Assembly (NCBI GenBank): GCA_031270985.1
Contig: JAISWR010000019.1
Location: 1-51,142, forward strand
Direction: 5' to 3'
DNA from: Bacteroidales bacterium
GTDB taxonomy: Bacteria > Bacteroidota > Bacteroidia > Bacteroidales > UBA4181
DNA length: 51,142 nucleotides
Part shown: piece after piece, positions 26,997-35,251 of the stretch
How positions within the stretch are numbered: position 1 is the stretch's first letter
How the letters are laid out: each line of letters starts with the position of its first letter
Made by a program: the position numbers and the translations under genes
Notes under the pieces: model-generated
Seen by the model: only the letters and a program-made list of their open reading frames with translations
The model's database searches: none
Told to the model about the DNA's origin: nothing

Positions 26997-27661
26997 TGAA
27001 TATTATATTTGTTTTTTATGATTAGTCCATGAAAGTTCATCCCGGAATCTCTGTTGTTTTTTGATGTTCTCGACAGGGTATGATCCAGTATTTCAAGGCC
27101 TTTGTATGTGCAAAGACCTCTCAGGTTCAAAATAGCCATTGTCCCGAAGATTTCAAAAACCGCGAACTTTTCCAGTGCCGCATCATTCAACATAATGCCC
27201 TCCGCCAACAACTGGAACATCACCGAAAGGATTTCCAAATTCAGGTCATCGCGGAAAACACCCTCTTTCATCCCCTGCTCGATCAGCCGGCAAATGGCTT
27301 CCCGTTTTTCCTCCTTGTTGCAGGCGACAATGCCTTTGCACACATCGGGATAATACCGCTTGATTTCGTTGAGAGCGGAATGTCGTTGTTGTTGGGCATA
27401 TTCGGCGCCTTTATTGATCAACAGTACGATTGCTTCCACCACGCTGCCGGATGTTCTGAAAACGTGAGCGGCATACCGTTCGTTTTCTTCAAAAATGCAG
27501 TTGATGCAAGCAACCAATACCTCCTCCTTGTCCTTAAAATTTTCGTATATAGTGCGTTTTGAAATACCCGCCTGACGGGCAATATCGTCCATCGTGGTAT
27601 TTCTTATCCCTGTTTCGCGGAACAATTCCTGTGCCGCCTTCAAAATACGTTTTTTTACCAT
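26993..27661 (-). CDS. TetR-family regulator of the efflux genes
   Basis: A 222-residue repressor-type regulator. The N-terminal helix-turn-helix is MVKKRILKAAQELFRETGIR with TTMDDIARQAGISKRTIYENFKDKEEVL (residues about 1-50); the rest is a helical ligand domain. ATG at 27661 gives a normal TetR length and follows a promoter with good -33 and -7 boxes. The reading frame is open upstream to 27928, so an N-terminally extended form cannot be excluded. As first gene of tetR-tolC-adaptor it probably represses its own operon. The inducer is unknown. Confidence 0.92.
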   Translation of the reverse strand: MVKKRILKAAQELFRETGIRNTTMDDIARQAGISKRTIYENFKDKEEVLVACINCIFEENERYAAHVFRTSGSVVEAIVLLINKGAEYAQQQRHSALNEIKRYYPDVCKGIVACNKEEKREAICRLIEQGMKEGVFRDDLNLEILSVMFQLLAEGIMLNDAALEKFAVFEIFGTMAILNLRGLCTYKGLEILDHTLSRTSKNNRDSGMNFHGLIIKNKYNIQ

Positions 27662-27988
27662 TTCTGTTTCCAAAATGCGCGGCAAAGATAATATGAAAAC
27701 TTGAAAAACCAAAACAGTTTTCCCGGTTTTTATTTTTTTATGAATAAATTTGCTCGCGGCAACATCATGTACGCTATTGCCGCCACCTGTGACGGACACA
27801 AACCTGTTGGTTGCGTCGGACAGGAGAGCGGGATGTAAACCATCCAGCAAATTGCGTGCCTGATTGTGATAATTTGCATACATCGTCAAAAAAAATTTCG
27901 GGTGCAAAAGTAATTTCCCCTCCGGCAACGGACAACGGAAAATCGTCGAACGCCCGCAAATTTCCGACGAATAGGGATAAAAGCAGCA
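27662..27988. other. Intergenic region between tetR and plsC
   Basis: A 327-base stretch without an assigned gene. Besides the tetR promoter it holds a second minus-strand -7 box, TACTTTTG at 27905-27912. The frame in line with tetR stays open between them, from an ATG at 27883 (MYANYHNQ) or earlier. The encoded extension has no recognised domain. A 32-codon plus-strand frame at about 27740 looks incidental. Confidence 0.5.
27683..27713 (-). promoter_or_regulatory. Promoter of the tetR-tolC-adaptor operon
   Basis: On the minus strand, TTTG (27710-27713) and TATCTTTG (27683-27690) are separated by 19 bases, an excellent match to the Bacteroidota -33/-7 promoter. It lies 21 bases before the tetR ATG. 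Confidence 0.8.
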
Positions 27989-28741
27989 TTAATTTTGTGG
28001 GGGAATGGGATTCCTCATACGGATCAGCTCTTCGTTCACCAGTTGCCTGACGTAATCCGCCGTTTCCTGTACAGACATGGTTGCGTGTACTTTGTACGGA
28101 ACGGGAGGGAGGATATGCAGCCGGATGGTTTGGCTGTAAAAAGGGTGAAGTCTGTTGCGGGGAATGAGATGCGCCGTACCGTCAATTACCATCGGCACGA
28201 TGTCTGTCTGTTGCTGCGCGGCAATAAGAAACGCCCCGCCTTTGAATGAGCGCAGTTGCCCGTCGGGAGAGCGCGTCCCTTCGGGAAATATCATCAAAGA
28301 ACTGCCGCGACGAATATTCTTTTCGCACAGACGGAACATTTTCCGCTGGCTTTTCATGTTCCTTTCAACGCGGATATAGCGGTTCAACTGCAAGTTCCAG
28401 CCTATGACGGGAATACGGAACAGGGAGGATTTCGCCACCCATTTGAAATGCCTGAAAATACGGTAAATCACAAGGATGTCTGCAACAGACTGGTGATTGC
28501 TCACCATCACGTACACTTTATGCCGGTCAATATGCTCAAGTCCACTGATTTTAACGCGCCACAAAGGATTCAGCCACGTGTAGCACGAAGCCCAGAAACA
28601 GGCAAACAGATGCAACAACTTCAACCGCTTGTCATACCAGCACGTAAGCACGAACAAAACGGTGGTAACGACAATGAAAACAACCGACGTAGCCAAAAAC
28701 ATCAGCGCCAAATACAGCGAAACCAGATAGCGATATATCAT
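27989..28741 (-). CDS. plsC: 1-acyl-sn-glycerol-3-phosphate acyltransferase (PlsC-like)
   Basis: Adds the second acyl chain to lysophosphatidic acid to make phosphatidic acid at the inner membrane. The 250-residue protein starts with a long hydrophobic segment (about 1-40). It carries the acyltransferase motifs NHQSVAD (HX4D, around residue 90) and FPEGTRS (around 165). ATG at 28741 (MIYRYLVSLYL) was chosen because the 27 residues encoded upstream cross the promoter box. That box (28747-28754) ends only 5 bases before the ATG, so the mRNA may have almost no leader. Confidence 0.9.
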   Translation of the reverse strand: MIYRYLVSLYLALMFLATSVVFIVVTTVLFVLTCWYDKRLKLLHLFACFWASCYTWLNPLWRVKISGLEHIDRHKVYVMVSNHQSVADILVIYRIFRHFKWVAKSSLFRIPVIGWNLQLNRYIRVERNMKSQRKMFRLCEKNIRRGSSLMIFPEGTRSPDGQLRSFKGGAFLIAAQQQTDIVPMVIDGTAHLIPRNRLHPFYSQTIRLHILPPVPYKVHATMSVQETADYVRQLVNEELIRMRNPIPPQN

Positions 28742-28746
28742 GAGTG

Positions 28747-28754
28747 CAAAGATA
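28747..28754 (-). promoter_or_regulatory. Promoter -7 box abutting the plsC start
   Basis: Minus-strand TATCTTTG, a full TAnnTTTG match, separated from the plsC ATG by only 5 bases. The predicted transcription start falls on or next to the start codon. Confidence 0.55.
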
Positions 28755-28883
28755 CGGTTTATTTCAAATGATGTGAGATTTTTTACCATTATTGATATTT
28801 TCCACACAGCGCACGCGAACAATCCGCTTGCAGAAATTACACCAAATTATGGAGGGACGGAATAATTTTCGGGGAAAAATCTA

Positions 28884-28891
28884 TACATTTG
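28884..28891 (+). promoter_or_regulatory. Promoter -7 box of hflX
   Basis: TACATTTG matches TAnnTTTG, 16 bases before the hflX ATG at 28908. Confidence 0.6.
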
Positions 28892-28907
28892 TGCCTTAAT
28901 TTTGCGT

Positions 28908-30113
28908 ATGTCTCAAAATATCGAAACGGCGAAGATGCCCGAAAAAGCGGCGTTGGTAGGCTTGATTACCGCAGGACAGACGGAGGCGGAAGCCGGAGAG
29001 TATCTGAAAGAACTGGCGTTCCTCACGGAAACAGCCGGAGGAGTGCCTGTGAAAAAATTCACGCAACGGCTGGATATGCCCAATTTCGCCACGTTTGTAG
29101 GAAGCGGGAAACTTGCAGAAATCAAAGCGTTCATTCGGGAAGAAGAAATAGAGTTGGTGATTTTTGATGACGACCTCACCCCGTCGCAGTTGCGCAACAT
29201 CGAAAAAGAATTGGCGTGTAAAATCCTCGACAGGACTAACCTGATTCTGGATATTTTTGCGCGGAGAGCGCAAACCTCGTATGCTAAGGCACAGGTGGAA
29301 CTTGCCCAATACCAATACCTGCTGCCGCGGCTTACCCGCATGTGGACGCATCTGGAACGCCAGCAAGGCGGCATCGGATCGCGCGGCCCGGGCGAATCAG
29401 AGATTGAAACCGACCGGCGTGTGATTCGTACCAAAATCGCCGCCTTAAAAGAACAGTTGAAAAAAATCGACAACCAGATGTCCGTTCAGCGGAAAAATCG
29501 CGGCAACATTGTTCGCGTGGCTCTGGTTGGCTATACCAATGTGGGCAAGTCCACCCTGATGAACTTGTTGAGCAAGTCGGAAGTGTTTGCGGAAGACAAA
29601 CTTTTTGCCACGCTGGACACGACCGTCCGCAAAGTGGTGATTGACACTCTGCCGTTTCTGCTGACCGACACGGTGGGATTTATCCGTAAACTCCCGCACC
29701 ATCTGGTGGAATCGTTCAAATCCACGCTCGACGAAGTGCGCGAAGCCGATATTCTGGCGCACGTGGTGGACATATCCCATCCCCGCTTTGAAGAACAAAT
29801 CGACGTGGTCAACCGGACGCTGGCCGATCTCAAAGTGCAGGACAAATCGACCATTCTTGTCTTCAATAAAATAGACAACTACCGGTACACGCCCAAAGAC
29901 GCAGACGATCTGACTCCCGCCACAAAAGCCAACATAACGCTGGAAGAGTTGCAGCAAACGTGGATGGCTACCGACAATGGCAAACCTTGCGTATTTATTT
30001 CGGCGCTACGAAAATTGCATATCGAAGAACTCAAGGAAACATTGTTCCGCGAGGTACGCACCATCCATTCGCAGCGTTATCCATACGAACAGCATCCGAC
30101 AGTATATTTTTGA
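28908..30113 (+). CDS. hflX: Ribosome-associated GTPase HflX
   Basis: HflX splits stalled ribosomes under stress in other bacteria. The 401-residue protein has the N-terminal HflX domain (FVGSGKLAEI, IFDDDLTPSQLRNIE), a coiled linker with GSRGPGESEIETDRR (about residues 160-175), and the G domain: P-loop GYTNVGKST, DTVGFI, NKID and a final SALR (G5). ATG at 28908 was chosen over a TTG two codons upstream. It is divergent from plsC with 166 bases between, and apparently monocistronic. Confidence 0.95.
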   Translation: MSQNIETAKMPEKAALVGLITAGQTEAEAGEYLKELAFLTETAGGVPVKKFTQRLDMPNFATFVGSGKLAEIKAFIREEEIELVIFDDDLTPSQLRNIEKELACKILDRTNLILDIFARRAQTSYAKAQVELAQYQYLLPRLTRMWTHLERQQGGIGSRGPGESEIETDRRVIRTKIAALKEQLKKIDNQMSVQRKNRGNIVRVALVGYTNVGKSTLMNLLSKSEVFAEDKLFATLDTTVRKVVIDTLPFLLTDTVGFIRKLPHHLVESFKSTLDEVREADILAHVVDISHPRFEEQIDVVNRTLADLKVQDKSTILVFNKIDNYRYTPKDADDLTPATKANITLEELQQTWMATDNGKPCVFISALRKLHIEELKETLFREVRTIHSQRYPYEQHPTVYF

Positions 30114-30142
30114 CAAAACGACGGAATTTTTTTATGTTTTTT

Positions 30143-30169
30143 GTACATGATTTGGAAAAAATCATGTAC
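30143..30169. promoter_or_regulatory. Perfect inverted repeat overlapping a promoter (operator)
   Basis: Arms GTACATGATTT (30143-30153) and AAATCATGTAC (30159-30169) are perfect reverse complements, 11 bases each, around GGAAA. The right arm shares TAC with the -7 box TACTTTTG (30167-30174) of the next operon. The place suits a repressor site. No run of T follows, so it is a poor hflX terminator. The protein that binds it is unknown; the LacI and TetR genes of the window are not adjacent. Confidence 0.7.
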
Positions 30170-30174
30170 TTTTG
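30167..30174 (+). promoter_or_regulatory. Promoter -7 box of the SDR/DUF4861 operon
   Basis: TACTTTTG matches TAnnTTTG and lies 57 bases before the ATG at 30232. It overlaps the inverted repeat at 30143-30169. Confidence 0.65.
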
Positions 30175-30231
30175 CACTTCATTTTTTATTCGTGGATTAT
30201 TATTATAAAATGTTCAAATACTTATAACCTA

Positions 30232-31011
30232 ATGGCAAATTTTTCATTAAACGGTAAAACCGCCCTTGTTACGGGGGCGTCGTACGGAATTGGCTTTTCG
30301 ATAGCCTGTGCGCTTCACGAAGCCGGTGCAACCATTATTTTCAACGACATCAAACAGGATTTGGTAGAAGCGGGATTGACCGCATACAAGGAAAAAGGGA
30401 TTCATGCCCACGGCTATGTATGCGACGTTACCGATGAAAAAGCGGTGAACGATCTGGTTGCCAAAATAGAAAAAGAAGTAGGTGTGGTAGATATTCTGGT
30501 GAACAACGCCGGAATCATCAAACGCATCCCGATGACGGAAATGTCGGCGGTAGAATTTCGCCAGGTCATTGACGTTGATCTGAACGCGCCGTTCATCGTA
30601 TCCAAAGCGGTGATACCCGGCATGATCAAGAAAGGCGGCGGCAAAATCATCAACATCTGCTCCATGATGAGCGAACTGGGACGCGAAACGGTATCGGCTT
30701 ATGCGGCGGCAAAAGGCGGTTTGAAAATGCTTACCCGCAACATTGCTTCCGAATACGGAGAATTTAACATACAGTGTAACGGTCTGGGACCCGGCTATAT
30801 CGCCACCCCGCAAACGGCGCCTTTGCGCACCGAAGGGCATCCTTTCAACTCGTTCATCATATCCAAAACGCCTGCCGCACGCTGGGGAACGCCCGAAGAC
30901 CTTGCAGGTCCGGCGGTATTTCTCGCTTCGTCGGCTTCCGATTTTGTCAATGGACACGTCCTGTACGTGGACGGAGGCATTTTGGCTTATATCGGCAAAC
31001 AACCCAAATAA
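30232..31011 (+). CDS. SDR dehydrogenase, gluconate 5-dehydrogenase-like
   Basis: A 259-residue classical short-chain dehydrogenase. It has the NAD(P) site TGASYGIG, the NNAG motif (VNNAGI), the catalytic Ser in NICSMMS, and YAAAKGG (Tyr and Lys). It most resembles gluconate 5-dehydrogenase and KduD-type enzymes, which interconvert keto- and hydroxy-sugar acids during uronate breakdown; LGRETVSAYAAAKGG and GPGYIATPQTAPLR are typical of that group. ATG at 30232 was chosen by homology. Its neighbour 33 bases on encodes a DUF4861 lipoprotein common in pectin loci, so a role with uronic acids is likely. The exact substrate is not decided by sequence. Confidence 0.88.
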   Translation: MANFSLNGKTALVTGASYGIGFSIACALHEAGATIIFNDIKQDLVEAGLTAYKEKGIHAHGYVCDVTDEKAVNDLVAKIEKEVGVVDILVNNAGIIKRIPMTEMSAVEFRQVIDVDLNAPFIVSKAVIPGMIKKGGGKIINICSMMSELGRETVSAYAAAKGGLKMLTRNIASEYGEFNIQCNGLGPGYIATPQTAPLRTEGHPFNSFIISKTPAARWGTPEDLAGPAVFLASSASDFVNGHVLYVDGGILAYIGKQPK

Positions 31012-31044
31012 CAGAATCAACAAACCTCAAAAACCAAATTTAAA

Positions 31045-32187
31045 ATGAAAAACATTATTATTGCATTATGCGTTGCGGCTGCGCTGGTATCGTGCGGCAA
31101 GCGGCAAGTCACGGTTGAAGTGAACAACCCGTCGAATGTGGTGCACGACAAAACGACGGTGGAAATTGCATGGGCGGACATCGTTGCCAAAATTCCCGCC
31201 GCCGACCCCGCAAAATTGGTCGTAACTTCTGTCACAACAGGCGAAGAACGCCCCAGTCAGGTCATCTACAACGGGCAGGAAACTCCCCAGGCGCTGATTT
31301 TTCAGGTAACGCTGGGAGGCGAAGAATCGGCCTCGTTTCTGATTGCCTCCGGAACACCTCAGGAATACGTGGTGAGAACCTCCGGAAGGTATGTGCCCGA
31401 ACGCAAGGATGATATCGCATGGGAAAACGACCGTGTAGCTTTCCGCATGTACGGCCCCAAACTGGCGCCCGAATATCCGAGTAACGGCGTGGACATCTGG
31501 ATGAAAAGAACGGAAGAACTTGTGGTGGATGAATTTTACCGCGAAGAACTGCAAAACCACATTTCTTACCACGAAGACCACGGCAAAGGGCTGGATTGTT
31601 ACAAGGTGGGGCATGAATTGGGCGCAGGTGGCATCTGTCCTTACATCAACGACACGCTGTGGATAGGCAACCACTATACCACACAAAAGGTGCTGGACAA
31701 CGGGCCTTTGCGCACTACCTTTGTGCTTACATACGACAACCTGCCAGTGGGCAAACAGACGTTCAGCGAAAACATCACCATCTCCCTCGATGGAGGATCG
31801 CAACTCAACAAAGCGGAAGTGTCTTTCGACGGCGACTTTACTGAAATACAGGTTGCTTTGGGCATATCCCTCCATGAGGAACGCGGCAACACAAAAGCGG
31901 ACGCCGCATCGGGATATATCGCATACGGCGAAAACGCTGTGTCGGAAGTGGAACATATCCCTTCTGGCAGGAATTATGTGGGCGTTGTGGCTACCACCAT
32001 CACCGAAACGCTTGAAAAAAATAGGCATCTGTTGGCATTGGCGTCTTACAAAAAAGGCGATAAACTCACCTATTACTTCGGCGGCGGCTGGAGCAAGTGG
32101 GGTTTCGACACCGACGAAGCATGGTTCGACTATGTGGCGCAATTTACCGCCCGCGTGAAAAACCCGCTGAAAGTATCCGTACAGTAA
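31045..32187 (+). CDS. DUF4861 family lipoprotein
   Basis: A 380-residue exported lipoprotein (ALVSC, Cys17). The body is an all-beta sequence of the DUF4861 type, with RVAFRMYGP, the stretch HEDHGKGLDCYKVGHELGAGG and FGGGWSKWGFDTDEAWFDYV. The family is found mostly in Bacteroidota loci for pectin and other uronate-bearing polysaccharides; to my knowledge its activity is poorly defined, and the conserved His and Asp residues suggest an enzyme. It sits 33 bases after the SDR gene and shares its palindrome-controlled promoter. Confidence 0.82.
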   Translation: MKNIIIALCVAAALVSCGKRQVTVEVNNPSNVVHDKTTVEIAWADIVAKIPAADPAKLVVTSVTTGEERPSQVIYNGQETPQALIFQVTLGGEESASFLIASGTPQEYVVRTSGRYVPERKDDIAWENDRVAFRMYGPKLAPEYPSNGVDIWMKRTEELVVDEFYREELQNHISYHEDHGKGLDCYKVGHELGAGGICPYINDTLWIGNHYTTQKVLDNGPLRTTFVLTYDNLPVGKQTFSENITISLDGGSQLNKAEVSFDGDFTEIQVALGISLHEERGNTKADAASGYIAYGENAVSEVEHIPSGRNYVGVVATTITETLEKNRHLLALASYKKGDKLTYYFGGGWSKWGFDTDEAWFDYVAQFTARVKNPLKVSVQ

Positions 32188-32229
32188 AGCGGTTGTTGTC
32201 GTTCATCGGGATACCGGATTCATGTGATT

Positions 32230-32838
32230 CTATCCCAACAGTTTCCTGACGTTTTCTTCCGAAAACGGTATGCCGTCGTTATCACTGCTTATCAGCATCA
32301 TGCGAACTTCATGTCTGTTGCCGAAAGATTCTGCCCATGCCGCGAGTACAGTTCGCGTATCGCTGTCCTGAAAGGCTTCCGTTACCGTACGGCATATCTG
32401 TGCGGCGTCAAAGTCTTCGCAGATATAGAATGACGTTTCGCCGAAAAATTTTTCGCGAATAGCAATTTCTCCCGTCACTATGTTCGGCAAGGTATATACG
32501 AAAACGGCGGGGCTTGGGAAATAGCCGTCCTGTTCAATGGTGGCTTGGTATGCGGTATCGGTTTCCAGCGAAGAACTGCGGTTAAAGCAAAGTACCGCCA
32601 CGTCTTCACGCGGAATAAAACGCGGCGTCATGTTGCTGAAAATCAGTTCGGATGCTAAAAAACCGAGTTTTGACAAATTGTCCATTTTGAAAAATTTCGG
32701 ATAGTCCACATCCAACGATCGATATAATGCCGTAAGGAATTTAGTGTCTTTCTTTGCATTCGTTACGGGCAAAGTCACGCCGTTCACCGATGCCGAATGT
32801 TCGTCAATCCTGCCGTACTTACGGATAAAAAGTCGCAT
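32230..32838 (-). CDS. Beta-ketoacyl-synthase-like protein, short form
   Basis: A 202-residue protein resembling the N-terminal half of ketosynthase-like proteins seen in aryl polyene/dialkylresorcinol-type clusters: VAVLCFNRSSSLETDTAYQ and FPSPAVFVYTLPNIVTGEIAIREKFFGETSF. The second thiolase half and the usual Cys-His-His triad are absent, so it is probably not a working condensing enzyme by itself. It could be a chain-length-factor-like partner or a leftover of a lost cluster. No acyl carrier protein or other cluster gene is close. It follows GH3 by 9 bases on the same strand and so may be co-transcribed with it. Confidence 0.55.
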   Translation of the reverse strand: MRLFIRKYGRIDEHSASVNGVTLPVTNAKKDTKFLTALYRSLDVDYPKFFKMDNLSKLGFLASELIFSNMTPRFIPREDVAVLCFNRSSSLETDTAYQATIEQDGYFPSPAVFVYTLPNIVTGEIAIREKFFGETSFYICEDFDAAQICRTVTEAFQDSDTRTVLAAWAESFGNRHEVRMMLISSDNDGIPFSEENVRKLLG

Positions 32839-32847
32839 CCCGCGTTC

Positions 32848-35058
32848 TTATTTCAGTTCAAATGCTACCGATGCCCTGACGTCTGCAGAAGACGCACCGA
32901 TATATATCGTGAATTTTCCGGGTTCGGCGACCCATTCGTGCCGTTTATCGTCGAAAAATTTCAAATCATCTGCAGAAATGATGAACGACACTATCTTTTC
33001 TTCGCCTGGAGCAAGTTCAATTTTCTCAAACGCTTTCAATTCTTTTACCGGTCGCGCTACCGACGCTTTTTCATCGCCGATGTACAACTGCACGATTTCT
33101 TTCCCTTTCCTTTCGCCCGTGTTTTTCACGGGTATGGTAACGGTAAGCGTTTCCGTTGCTTGCATGTGTTTTCCCGAAACAGTCGCTTTCCCGTACGCAA
33201 ATTGCGTGTAACTCAATCCGTGTCCGAACGGGAACAGCGGTTTGATGTTGTTTTTGTCTGTCCAGCGATAGCCTACAAAGATTCCTTCACGGTAAGTTTC
33301 TTCATGGTTGTTGCCCGGATAGTCGCCTGCGGCGTGTGCACCCGCATCGGTCAGTTTCGCGGGAAAGGTAAACGGCAGTTTTCCCGACGGGTTTACATCG
33401 CCTGCCAGTACCCGCGCCAACGCATTGCCGGCTTCCGAACCGAGATACCAACTTTCCACGACGGCAGGCACTTCGTTCACCCAGGGCATGGCGACCGCGT
33501 TACCCGAAAGAATGACCACCACCAGATTTTTGTTGACTTTTGCCAAAGCGCTGATGACGGCGTCCTGTCCGTAAGGCAAGCCTAATTCCTTACGATCTTT
33601 GCCTTCGCTGTCTTGATATCCGTGTTTGTTCAAACCGCCGACAAAAATCACATAATCGGCGTCCTGTGCTGCGCGGCATGCTTCGGCAATCAGTTCATCC
33701 GAAGAACGGTTATCCGACAGGTTTTGCGTTTTCAATCCGTCTTGCGTACCGATGGCTTCACCTACATATCCTCTGGCATACGTTACTTCGACGGCAACGC
33801 CTGCCCTGTTTTTGATGCCGTCCAGCGGCGATACCTCATATTTTGCTTTCAGCGAAGAACTTCCTCCGCCTACGGTCATCACTTTCACGGCATTTTCGCC
33901 AATCACGGCAATTTTTTTTGTGTCTTGCAGACGGATAGGCAGTACGTTGTTTTTGTTCTGCAACAGTACGATGCCTTCTTCCGCAATCTTCCGCGCCGCC
34001 AATCCGTGTTCCGGCGTGGCAAACGATCCGAAGGGACGCTGTCTGTCCATTGTGGTGCGGAATGCCAGCCGAAGAACATTTCTCGCTTTTTTATCCAATT
34101 CTTTTTCTTCTATCTTTCCGGATTTGATCAGGTTCAGGAAAGGGGCAGCCAGATGATAACTGTCATAGGCATTCTTTGCTCCGGATGCCAACCCGTCCGT
34201 ATGTGTGCCAAATTCCATGTCCACGCCGTGGTAGACGGTAGATTCCGTTTCGTGAACGCCTCCCCAGTCGGATACCACCACGCCGTCGAATCCCCATTCC
34301 TTTCTCAGGATATTGTCCAACAGGTATTCATTTTGGCAGCAAAATTGTCCCTTATAGCGGTTGTAAGCGCCCATAATCGCCCATGCTTTGCCCTCTGTGA
34401 CGGCGGCTTTGAAGGCGGGCAAGTAAATTTCGTAAAGAGCGCGGTCGTCCACCGTTACATTCACCGCATTGCGGTCTATTTCTTGATTGTTGAGGGCGAA
34501 ATGTTTCACACAAGCGGCAACGCCGTTCTGTTGAACGCCCTGTACATAAGGCACTACCATGCAAGACGCTAAATAGGGGTCTTCACCCATATATTCAAAA
34601 TTACGACCGTTGAGTGGTGTCCGGTAGATATTTACACCGGGTCCCAACAAGACATTTTTGTTCCGATAGCGAGCTTCTTCGCCGATAGATTTGCCGTACA
34701 GCGCCGCCATTTCCGGATTCCATGTTGCCGCCAGACAGGTCAATGCCGGAAACGCCATGCAGGAGTCGTTAGTCCATCCCGCTTGATTCCACTCGTCCCA
34801 AATTACCTCAGCCCTGATACCGTGCGGTCCGTCGGACATCCAGTTTTCGGGAATCCCCAAACGGGCAACCCCTGCCGAACTGAACTTGGATCGGGCATGC
34901 AGCAGTTGTATTTTTTCTTCCGCAGTGAGACGGGACAACGCATCTTCCACCCGGAGTTCAACGGGTTGGGTGTCGTCGAGATAAACGGGTATCTTATTTT
35001 GCGCCGGTATGGATAACGTCAAACTTGTCAAACCAATTACACACAGAATCGTTTTCAT
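32848..35058 (-). CDS. GH3 beta-glucosidase-type glycosidase
   Basis: A 736-residue secreted glycoside hydrolase of family 3; members remove terminal beta-glucose or beta-xylose from oligosaccharides. The signal peptide ends near PAQN (residues 18-21). The TIM-barrel domain carries the nucleophile Asp264 in VVSDWGGVH, plus KHFALNNQE and GPGVNIYRTPLNGRNFEYMGEDP. The alpha/beta sandwich (about 370-600) has LLQNKNNVLPI, and a C-terminal fibronectin-III-like domain ends the protein. Architecture and length suit periplasmic beta-glucosidases. A promoter with both boxes (35099-35130) precedes it. Substrate is not decided by sequence. Confidence 0.94.
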   Translation of the reverse strand: MKTILCVIGLTSLTLSIPAQNKIPVYLDDTQPVELRVEDALSRLTAEEKIQLLHARSKFSSAGVARLGIPENWMSDGPHGIRAEVIWDEWNQAGWTNDSCMAFPALTCLAATWNPEMAALYGKSIGEEARYRNKNVLLGPGVNIYRTPLNGRNFEYMGEDPYLASCMVVPYVQGVQQNGVAACVKHFALNNQEIDRNAVNVTVDDRALYEIYLPAFKAAVTEGKAWAIMGAYNRYKGQFCCQNEYLLDNILRKEWGFDGVVVSDWGGVHETESTVYHGVDMEFGTHTDGLASGAKNAYDSYHLAAPFLNLIKSGKIEEKELDKKARNVLRLAFRTTMDRQRPFGSFATPEHGLAARKIAEEGIVLLQNKNNVLPIRLQDTKKIAVIGENAVKVMTVGGGSSSLKAKYEVSPLDGIKNRAGVAVEVTYARGYVGEAIGTQDGLKTQNLSDNRSSDELIAEACRAAQDADYVIFVGGLNKHGYQDSEGKDRKELGLPYGQDAVISALAKVNKNLVVVILSGNAVAMPWVNEVPAVVESWYLGSEAGNALARVLAGDVNPSGKLPFTFPAKLTDAGAHAAGDYPGNNHEETYREGIFVGYRWTDKNNIKPLFPFGHGLSYTQFAYGKATVSGKHMQATETLTVTIPVKNTGERKGKEIVQLYIGDEKASVARPVKELKAFEKIELAPGEEKIVSFIISADDLKFFDDKRHEWVAEPGKFTIYIGASSADVRASVAFELK

Positions 35059-35098
35059 ATCTTTATAATTTTATAGGGTGAAAAATATATTATGAGGG

Positions 35099-35130
35099 CA
35101 AAGTTAGCATAAATTTTTTGGATTTTCAAA
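35099..35130 (-). promoter_or_regulatory. Promoter of the GH3 gene
   Basis: Minus-strand TTTG (35127-35130) and TAACTTTG (35099-35106) with 20 bases between, a good Bacteroidota promoter, 40 bases before the GH3 ATG. Confidence 0.75.
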
Positions 35131-35175
35131 TGTGTGCAAAATTATCCGCGCTTGGCTGCGGCACGGTACACCCCG

Positions 35176-35205
35176 AAAAAGGCTATCCTTTGGGGACAGC
35201 CTTTT
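35176..35205 (-). terminator. Intrinsic terminator of the pepD/MBOAT unit
   Basis: Arms AAAAGGCT and AGCCTTTT (35177-35184 and 35198-35205) pair fully, and the stem extends inward past one mismatch. On the minus strand the stem ends in a run of T. It lies 47 bases after the MBOAT stop and separates it from the GH3 promoter. Confidence 0.85.
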
Positions 35206-35251
35206 ATCATTTTCTCGGACAATTGTCTGTGACAGTGTTTATTGCGCATCT

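Noticed and set aside
30143..30169. Reading the inverted repeat as the hflX terminator
   Set aside because: The hairpin is followed by CTTTTGCAC and not a T run, and it overlaps a clear promoter box; a regulatory site fits better.
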